64,000 nt of DNA from Kurthia sibirica (GTDB lineage: Bacteria > Bacillota > Bacilli > Bacillales_A > Planococcaceae). Shown in pieces: positions 58,883 to 64,000 of the stretch (position 1 is the stretch's first letter; each line of letters begins with the position of its first letter). The notes beneath the pieces are model-generated. The model saw nothing but the letters and a program-made list of their open reading frames with translations, was not told the DNA's origin and did not search any database. The stretch is taken from the NCBI RefSeq assembly GCF_003143975.1, contig NZ_QFVR01000020.1, positions 1 to 64,000 on the forward strand, written 5' to 3'. The translations under genes were made by a program, and so were the position numbers.

Positions 58883-59407
58883 TTAGGTTGTAATGGCATA
58901 TATTTCAGCATCAAATGGTTGATCATTTTGATACATATAATTTTGCAAAATACCTTCTAATTGAAAACCCTGCTTTTTTAATATATGACTTGAAGCCTCA
59001 TTTCCTACTAAAACGATTGCTCCAATTCTCGTCAATTCCATTTCATCAAAACCATAGTTTATGGCTGCCTTCACTGCTTCATTGGCATAGCCTTCACCCC
59101 AAAACTCTGGAAACAAAGCATAGCTTATATCTGCACGTTTATGCTCTAGCGACCACTCTTGAAAACCAATTGTTCCTATTATTCTATGTTGACCATGAAC
59201 TTCAATACCCCATTTTACACCTTTTTTCCGTTTAAAATCTGTGGCGAAGTTCACTAGTATATCCTTCACTTGTTCCATGCTTGTCAACGGTCTCTGCCCG
59301 TAGTAGCGTAGAACATCTTCATTTGAAAAACAAGTTAATACATCTAACGCATCTTCAGGTTGTAGTTCTCTCAAATTTAATCTTTCTGTTGAAATAGTTG
59401 GAAACAT
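58883..59407 (-). CDS. GNAT-family acetyltransferase, RimJ/RimL type
   Basis: A 174-residue acetyltransferase. It opens with TERLNLRELQPEDA, typical of the RimJ/RimL group, and has GTIGFQEWSLEHKRADISYAL, the acetyl-CoA loop PEFWGEGYANEAV and LVGNEASSHILKKQGF. The acceptor is unknown. GGGG lies 7 nt before the ATG at 59407. It follows the YjbR-type gene by 31 nt and probably shares its transcript. Confidence 0.88.
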   Translation of the reverse strand: MFPTISTERLNLRELQPEDALDVLTCFSNEDVLRYYGQRPLTSMEQVKDILVNFATDFKRKKGVKWGIEVHGQHRIIGTIGFQEWSLEHKRADISYALFPEFWGEGYANEAVKAAINYGFDEMELTRIGAIVLVGNEASSHILKKQGFQLEGILQNYMYQNDQPFDAEIYAITT

Positions 59408-59438
59408 ATCGACACCCCTCACTCATTTATGAAACGAA

Positions 59439-59807
59439 TTATACGATTGACTGTTCATATATCAAATTTTGAGCTTTTTTTGTCAATTTATTAAAAATAA
59501 GTTCATACGCATTTTTTAAAAGCTGTTCTCCAAATTCAGTAGGCATTTCACTTGTATAATATATTGAATTCCAATGTGTTTTATTCATATAATAACCTGC
59601 TATAATCTCTTCATGTTCTTCTCTTAGTGCAGCAGCACGATCTGGGTCACATTTCATCGTAAATAACTCAATTCCTTTGGCATCAGTACCAAACATCGCA
59701 AACATTTTACCACCTACATGAAAACGTTGTGCCTGCCAATCTTCTTGGAAATCTGTTGTCGTACCTGGTAGCGTCAAACAATACTGCTGTAGTTGCATTT
59801 TATCCAT
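59439..59807 (-). CDS. MmcQ/YjbR family DNA-binding protein
   Basis: A 122-residue protein of the YjbR fold (double-wing like CyaY). The opening LQQYCLTLPGTTTDFQEDW, then FHVGGKMFAMF, and GYYMNKTHWNSIYY are the family landmarks. The function is not established; DNA binding is suggested by structure. GGAGAGG precedes the ATG. It begins 16 nt after the XRE-cupin gene, so both may form an operon with the GNAT gene. Confidence 0.88.
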   Translation of the reverse strand: MDKMQLQQYCLTLPGTTTDFQEDWQAQRFHVGGKMFAMFGTDAKGIELFTMKCDPDRAAALREEHEEIIAGYYMNKTHWNSIYYTSEMPTEFGEQLLKNAYELIFNKLTKKAQNLIYEQSIV

Positions 59808-59823
59808 ATATATCTCCTCTCCT

Positions 59824-60375
59824 TTAAATATAATAAATAGTCATTGCTAACTTTAACAATGTTTCACCCCTATTTTCATAACAATGTGCTACATCCGCTT
59901 TAAAACGAATCGCATCCCCTTCATTCAAATGAAAGGTTTCATCACCCACAAACAACGTCAACTGCCCCTCATAAATAGTCAAAAACTCTTCTGTACCCTC
60001 TCGATGAGCTTCGGATTGTAGTTTGCTTGTTACATCCATTTCAACATCATAAATTTCAAATCGACGTTGTACATCAAAAGGGAAAATTGCTGATATACGG
60101 TATTTTCCATCATCCTCAACTAATTGTGGCTGTTGATTTTTACGTTTGAGTTGAACCGTTTCTTGTTGTTGTTCTATTAGTGTCGAAAAAGAAACTTTTA
60201 AACCATTTGCTATTTTCCAAATCGTCGCTAATGTAGGACTAGATTCCCCTCTTTCAATTTGTCCAATCATCGTTTTACTGACACCTGTTAATTGAGCTAC
60301 CTTTTCTAAACTAAGTTTCTCATGTTGACGAAGTGCCTTCATATTTTTTGCTAAATTACGATGGATTTCTTCCAA
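59824..60375 (-). CDS. XRE-family regulator with C-terminal cupin domain
   Basis: A 183-residue protein. Residues 8-62 are the helix-turn-helix (LRQHEKLSLEKVAQLTGVSK, MIGQIERGESSPTLATIWKIA). Residues about 110-180 are a cupin barrel (HREGTEEFLTIYEGQLTLFVG, LNEGDAIRFKADVAHCYEN) with a likely metal or ligand site. A TTG start at 60375 sits 8 nt after AGGAGG. It is divergent from a LysE-type exporter, a common pairing in which the regulator senses a metabolite that the exporter removes. Confidence 0.88.
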   Translation of the reverse strand: MEEIHRNLAKNMKALRQHEKLSLEKVAQLTGVSKTMIGQIERGESSPTLATIWKIANGLKVSFSTLIEQQQETVQLKRKNQQPQLVEDDGKYRISAIFPFDVQRRFEIYDVEMDVTSKLQSEAHREGTEEFLTIYEGQLTLFVGDETFHLNEGDAIRFKADVAHCYENRGETLLKLAMTIYYI

Positions 60376-60487
60376 AAATGATTCCTCCTATTTACTTTGT
60401 ACTTTGCTACATGTATACTAATTAAAATTAGACGTTATATAGAACTTTTTGTGCATTATAACATACTATATAAAAGGAGATGTTTGC

Positions 60488-61072
60488 TTGCCTATTTTTT
60501 CATTTATTTTTTTCGTTGTGATTACAAGTTTCACCCCCGGACCAAATAATATTATGGCTATGTCTTTTGCCAACCAGTATGGCTTAAAACGAACGGTGCC
60601 ATTTAGCGTGGGTGTCGGAATCGGTTTTTTCATTATCACGCTCGCTTCAAGTGTTTTCAATATTGCGTTAACTGAATTAATGCCTACTATTCAAACACCA
60701 CTCTCTTTATTAGGCGTAGTCTATATGCTCTATTTAGCATTCAAAATATATCGCAGTACCTATGAAAAAAGCCAACAACAAAAATCGACAAAAAATTTCT
60801 TGGTTATCGGTACCTTGCTACAATTTATTAATCCAAAAGGTATATTATATAGTATCGCTGTTGTTGCTACCTATGTGTTACCTTATTATTCTAGCTATAT
60901 TAGTTATTTCATCCTCTCTATTATTTTAGGATTTGTTGGTACGCTTAGTACTTTCACTTGGGCACTCTTTGGTTCTATTTTACAAAAATACTTGATCGCC
61001 TATACAAAACCATTTAATATTGTTATGGCGTTACTATTATTATATAGTGCTATATCATTATTGATTCATTGA
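60488..61072 (+). CDS. LysE-family exporter (RhtB type)
   Basis: A 194-residue membrane protein with six helices. It opens with FVVITSFTPGPNNIMAMSFA, the family signature, and has FINPKGILYSIAV in the second half. It exports amino acids or similar compounds. AAGGAG lies 8-9 nt before the TTG at 60488; an upstream TTG at 60449 lacks a ribosome site. It is divergent from the XRE-cupin regulator, which probably controls it. Confidence 0.88.
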   Translation: MPIFSFIFFVVITSFTPGPNNIMAMSFANQYGLKRTVPFSVGVGIGFFIITLASSVFNIALTELMPTIQTPLSLLGVVYMLYLAFKIYRSTYEKSQQQKSTKNFLVIGTLLQFINPKGILYSIAVVATYVLPYYSSYISYFILSIILGFVGTLSTFTWALFGSILQKYLIAYTKPFNIVMALLLLYSAISLLIH

Positions 61073-61136
61073 TTATTCCACTATATCGTAACATGAAGTA
61101 CCATGTCCTTCCATTTAATTGCATGATTTTACGTGA

Positions 61137-61305
61137 TAAAAAAGTTTTCTGTGACATGATGAAGTCGGCGATGTTTTTTTCAACATCACACTATTTTTCT
61201 ATTTATGTATGTCAGATGAAAAGAATCATATCTTGTCCCCCTATCTATGAAGTTTTCATCTATTTATTTTATGATGAATTTCTTCTAAAAAGCTATTTGA
61301 ATAGC
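61137..61305 (+). repeat. Dispersed repeat copy C2
   Basis: It shares AAAAAAGTTTTCTGTGACAT..GATGAAGT and TTATGATGAATTTCTTCTAA with 19433-19615, in the same order and orientation. A frame from 61069 runs through it but lacks a ribosome site and is not a credible gene. Confidence 0.5.
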
Positions 61306-61387
61306 CCAAACGAAAGTGAGTCAACATCTCTACCTACTTATTTTTCAGCATATGAATCGATGCTCATATGCTTTTATACATAAAATA

Positions 61388-61435
61388 CCACTCGCTCGCG
61401 TTTCTTGCAGAATCAATCTCACAGAAAGCGGAACA
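61388..61435 (+). repeat. Dispersed repeat copy B2 (bcr-like)
   Basis: ACTCGCTCGCGTTTCTTGCA followed by GAATCA and CAGAAAGCGGAAC resembles 4018-4076 and the Bacillales intergenic repeat core. Confidence 0.5.
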
Positions 61436-61480
61436 GATGTGGTATTATTTGAAACGTTCACTACTAATAGAGAATCTAAA

Positions 61481-61508
61481 AAAACCTCTCATATGCTGAG
61501 AGGTTTTT
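61481..61508 (-). terminator. Terminator of the alcohol dehydrogenase gene
   Basis: AAAACCTCTCA-TATGC-TGAGAGGTTTT with a run of T on the minus strand, 4 nt after the stop. Confidence 0.88.
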
Positions 61509-61512
61509 AAGC

Positions 61513-62676
61513 TTATAAACTTGCTGTATAAATTTCTTTTGTATCTTGTGCATTCAATTTAGCAAAGACACCAAAGTCTCCACGTGCCATTGCACGATCG
61601 ACCATCAAGTCCATTTTACTGTCATCGATTTCATAGTCTGCAAGTCTTGAAGGTGCACCAATACTTGTCCAGAATGCACGAAGTTTGCGAATACCTTCTT
61701 GAGCAATTTCTTCATCTGTACCAAATGTTGTTGGGACATCAAAGACACGCATCGCTAATTTTTTGAAACGTTCTACATTTAAATGTAAATTATGTTCCAT
61801 CCAATGTGGGAATAAAATAGCTAATCCGCCACCATGTGGTATATCATATACTGCAGAGACTGCGTGCTCTAAGTTATGTGATCCCCAATCGCCACGATAC
61901 CCCATATTTAAAATACCATTTAACGCCATTGTACCCGTATACATAATTGTTGCACGGTTATCATAATTTTCAAGATCCTCTAAAAGTTTAGGTGCTGTTT
62001 CCATGACCGTGTTTAATAATCCTTCACACATACGATCTTGGAAATCTGTATTTTTATCGTGATGGAAGTAATGTTCCAACGTATGCGACATCATATCAAC
62101 AATACCATATACGGTTTGATTCAATGGTAGACTGAATGTATTTACTGGATCTAAGATAGAAAATTTAGGGAATACAAGTGGATGTCCCCAACCATATTTT
62201 TCATTTGTTTCCCAATTTGTGATGACCGATCCCGAGTTCATTTCCGAACCAGTAGCAGCAATTGTTAATACTGTACCGAATGGAATTGCTGCTGTTGGAA
62301 TATGCTTACGTGTCACGATATCCCAAGCTGCACCTTCATATTTTGCAGCTGCAGAAATTAGTTTCGTACAATCAATTACACTGCCTCCGCCAACTGCTAA
62401 GATGAAGTCAATCGCATGATCTTTACAAATTTGAGCGCCTTTTTCTGCTGTAGTCAATCGCGGGTTCGGCTCAACACCAGCCAACTCGAATACTTCTGCA
62501 TTCAGTTCACCTAATAAAGTCATAACTTGCTCGTATAAACCATTACGTTTAATACTGCCTCCCCCATAAACAACTAATACCTTATTACCGTATTTAGGGA
62601 TTTCCGTTTTCAGTTGTTCTAATTGCCCTTTACCGAAATGTAATGCTGTTGGATTCCAAAATGTAAAGTTTTGCAT
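61513..62676 (-). CDS. Iron-containing alcohol dehydrogenase, YugJ/butanol dehydrogenase type
   Basis: A 387-residue NAD(P)H-dependent enzyme of the group III iron ADH family. The cofactor loop [13 protein letters not shown] and [16 protein letters not shown] are present. The metal ligands appear as Asp in [13 protein letters not shown] with two His, then [24 protein letters not shown] with two more His. It probably reduces butanal or other aldehydes during fermentation or detoxification. GGAGG lies 7 nt before the ATG. It stands alone between a repeat and the AlkC-type gene. Confidence 0.9.
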   Translation of the reverse strand: MQNFTFWNPTALHFGKGQLEQLKTEIPKYGNKVLVVYGGGSIKRNGLYEQVMTLLGELNAEVFELAGVEPNPRLTTAEKGAQICKDHAIDFILAVGGGSVIDCTKLISAAAKYEGAAWDIVTRKHIPTAAIPFGTVLTIAATGSEMNSGSVITNWETNEKYGWGHPLVFPKFSILDPVNTFSLPLNQTVYGIVDMMSHTLEHYFHHDKNTDFQDRMCEGLLNTVMETAPKLLEDLENYDNRATIMYTGTMALNGILNMGYRGDWGSHNLEHAVSAVYDIPHGGGLAILFPHWMEHNLHLNVERFKKLAMRVFDVPTTFGTDEEIAQEGIRKLRAFWTSIGAPSRLADYEIDDSKMDLMVDRAMARGDFGVFAKLNAQDTKEIYTASL

Positions 62677-63059
62677 GTAGCGCCTCCTAAGTTCTTAATA
62701 ACTAAAACATAACCCATTTCCTAGTTAAATGCTATTCATTTGTATTATTATTCAAAAATAATTTTATTCTAACTCTAAAACGACTTTTCTATGCAATTAC
62801 TTCATAGAGAAAAAGACATTCTTTCCATAAATGTTTTCCCAGTAAAGTTTACTAATCTGATTGATTCGTATGCACATGATTGGATTAACCAATTTTATGA
62901 CACCGTTCAAAAAAATATATCGGCTTCCGGTCATACTGCCCTTTAGTTAAACTTCTCATTCACTTTTTTATAGCGATTGAATAGTGCAATAGAAGCGACT
63001 AATCCATACAATGCAAGAAACTTTATTCGTAAATCCGTTTTTAACTCTTTTTATTCATT
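62677..63059. other. Intergenic region with a 51-codon frame of unclear status
   Basis: On the plus strand 62791-62946 is an open frame (MQLLHREKDILSINVFPVKF...) with a protein-like composition but no ribosome site. On the minus strand near 62955-63030 a broken frame reads FLALYGLVASIALFNRYKK, like a membrane helix. Both look like gene debris. Confidence 0.3.
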
Positions 63060-63089
63060 TGACTTTTTTCTTGATTATCGTATATAATT
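63060..63089 (+). promoter_or_regulatory. Sigma-A-type promoter of the AlkC-type gene
   Basis: TTGACT, 18 bp, TATAAT, 42 nt before the start codon. Confidence 0.6.
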
Positions 63090-63131
63090 AGAACACTTGT
63101 TTGTAAAATGTATTTAAAGGAGCGTTAAATT

Positions 63132-64000
63132 ATGGCTGAACCTTTAGCTAATTTGTACTCGCCTGCTTTTTTCGAGTCATTTACAGCTACTCTGATAGAA
63201 GAATATCCTATGTTTGATCAAGACGCCTTTCTTACGGCAATTTACGATGAACAGTGGTCAAAGCGTTCCTTAAAAGAACGTATGCGCCATATCACACTGT
63301 CATTAAAACCATTGCTACCAACTGATTATTCGCAGTCGATTACATTATTAAAAGCAATCGCCCCTAAATGCCGAGGTCTGGAATATTTATTTTTCAGTGA
63401 TTTCGTAGAAGTTTATGGCCAAGAAGATTGGGCTACTTCAATGGATGCATTTGAGCATTTTACTGTATCATCTAGTGCAGAGTTTGCCGTTCGACCATTT
63501 ATAGAGCGTCAACCGCAAAAAATGATGGCTCAAATGCTTCAATGGTCTGAGAGTGACAATGAACATATTCGACGATTAGCCAGCGAAGGGTGTCGTCCTC
63601 GTCTACCTTGGGGGAAAACCTTAGTAGCATTTAAAGAAGACCCTTCACCTATTTTGCCCATTTTAGATCGTTTAAAAGATGATGTAGCTGTTTATGTTCA
63701 GAAAAGCGTTGCGAATAACTTAAATGATATTTCTAAAGACCATCCAGAACTCATAAAAAAAATTGCCACTGACTGGTATGGTCATTCTAAACGTACCGAT
63801 TGGATTATAAAACATGGCTGCCGCGGACTATTACGTAATAGCCATGCTGAAGTATTTGCACTTTTTGGTTTTGTTGCCACGCCAGCAGTGACGATCGCTG
63901 ATTTCCAAATTGCTCATCATACGCTAGCTATTGGTGCTACTTTGCCTTTTTCCTTTACAATTGTTCCGACAAGCCCAATCAAACAAAAATTGCGTATTGA
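63132..64000 (+). CDS. AlkC-type DNA alkylation repair protein (partial, runs off the window)
   Basis: The first 289 residues are present and the frame is open at the right edge. HEAT-like repeats run through the middle (HIRRLASEGCRPRLPWGKTL, VYVQKSVANNLNDISKDHPE), and RTDWIIKHGCRGLLRN lies near 230. LPWG and KSVANNLNDI are typical of the AlkC/YhaZ group, DNA glycosylases that remove 3-methyladenine-type lesions. The last residues seen (PAVTIADFQIAHHTLAIGAT) begin the immunoglobulin-like extension of that group. AAGGAG lies 10 nt before the ATG. Confidence 0.85.
   Translation, partial: MAEPLANLYSPAFFESFTATLIEEYPMFDQDAFLTAIYDEQWSKRSLKERMRHITLSLKPLLPTDYSQSITLLKAIAPKCRGLEYLFFSDFVEVYGQEDWATSMDAFEHFTVSSSAEFAVRPFIERQPQKMMAQMLQWSESDNEHIRRLASEGCRPRLPWGKTLVAFKEDPSPILPILDRLKDDVAVYVQKSVANNLNDISKDHPELIKKIATDWYGHSKRTDWIIKHGCRGLLRNSHAEVFALFGFVATPAVTIADFQIAHHTLAIGATLPFSFTIVPTSPIKQKLRI

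Noticed and set aside
61069-61383. 104-codon frame overlapping the end of the LysE exporter gene
   Set aside because: It starts inside the exporter stop region and crosses repeat C2; composition is not protein-like.

Overview
The window is a chromosomal segment of a low-GC, endospore-group Firmicute. It has strong AGGAGG-type ribosome binding sites, TTG and GTG starts, an argCJBD operon in Bacillus order, a SAM-I riboswitch on metA, a ZTP riboswitch, YwbE, YkpA-type ABC-F, NrnB-type DHH and YhaZ/AlkC-type proteins. Taken together this looks like Bacillales, most likely Planococcaceae/Caryophanaceae (Kurthia or a relative); the genus is an inference from gene style, not a demonstrated identity. 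No rRNA, tRNA, CRISPR array, prophage or intact insertion sequence was seen. Layout, left to right. 1-9 kb: an acetate transporter, small unknown proteins, a lipoprotein, an MFS permease divergent from a Crp-family regulator, and an NhaC antiporter, interrupted by two decayed ISL3 transposases and Bacillales-type dispersed repeats. 9-15 kb: a TetR regulator with its own operator, a serine-less hydrolase-fold protein, the NAD(P)HX repair enzyme Nnr, and a TetM-like ribosomal GTPase. 15-20 kb: riboswitch-controlled metA, a PLP aminotransferase, an IS630 remnant, and a ZTP-riboswitch-controlled phosphoribosyltransferase. 20-28 kb: a YtcJ amidohydrolase operon and the argCJBD arginine operon behind a candidate ARG box. 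28-38 kb: an AI-2E-family exporter, an LCP ligase divergent from msrA across a 28-bp perfect palindrome, an AEC transporter, an SH3b secreted protein, an NrnB-like nuclease, a succinate:acetate CoA-transferase and an ABC-F ATPase. 38-56 kb: the most distinctive region. A 1706-residue soluble protein joins a degenerate Ser/Thr kinase, a STAND/AAA ATPase, a helical repeat region, GAF and histidine kinase. It converges on an OmpR-type response regulator that sits at the tail of a compact exopolysaccharide operon (initiating sugar transferase, Wzz with a dead BY-kinase-like tail, Wzx, Wzy, one GT4, FemAB/CelD-like acyltransferase, deacetylase, GalE, an unknown protein). A second LCP ligase follows. 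56-64 kb: a DHA2 drug exporter, FabH, two small enzyme genes, an XRE-cupin regulator divergent from a LysE exporter, a butanol-type alcohol dehydrogenase, and the 5' part of an AlkC-type DNA glycosylase cut by the window edge. How genes may work together: the acetate permease and the CoA-transferase carry similar candidate CcpA sites, which suggests joint carbon-catabolite control of acetate. The giant kinase, the response regulator and the exopolysaccharide genes look like one signal-to-surface system. Start codons were moved from the longest frame where a ribosome binding site clearly decided it.
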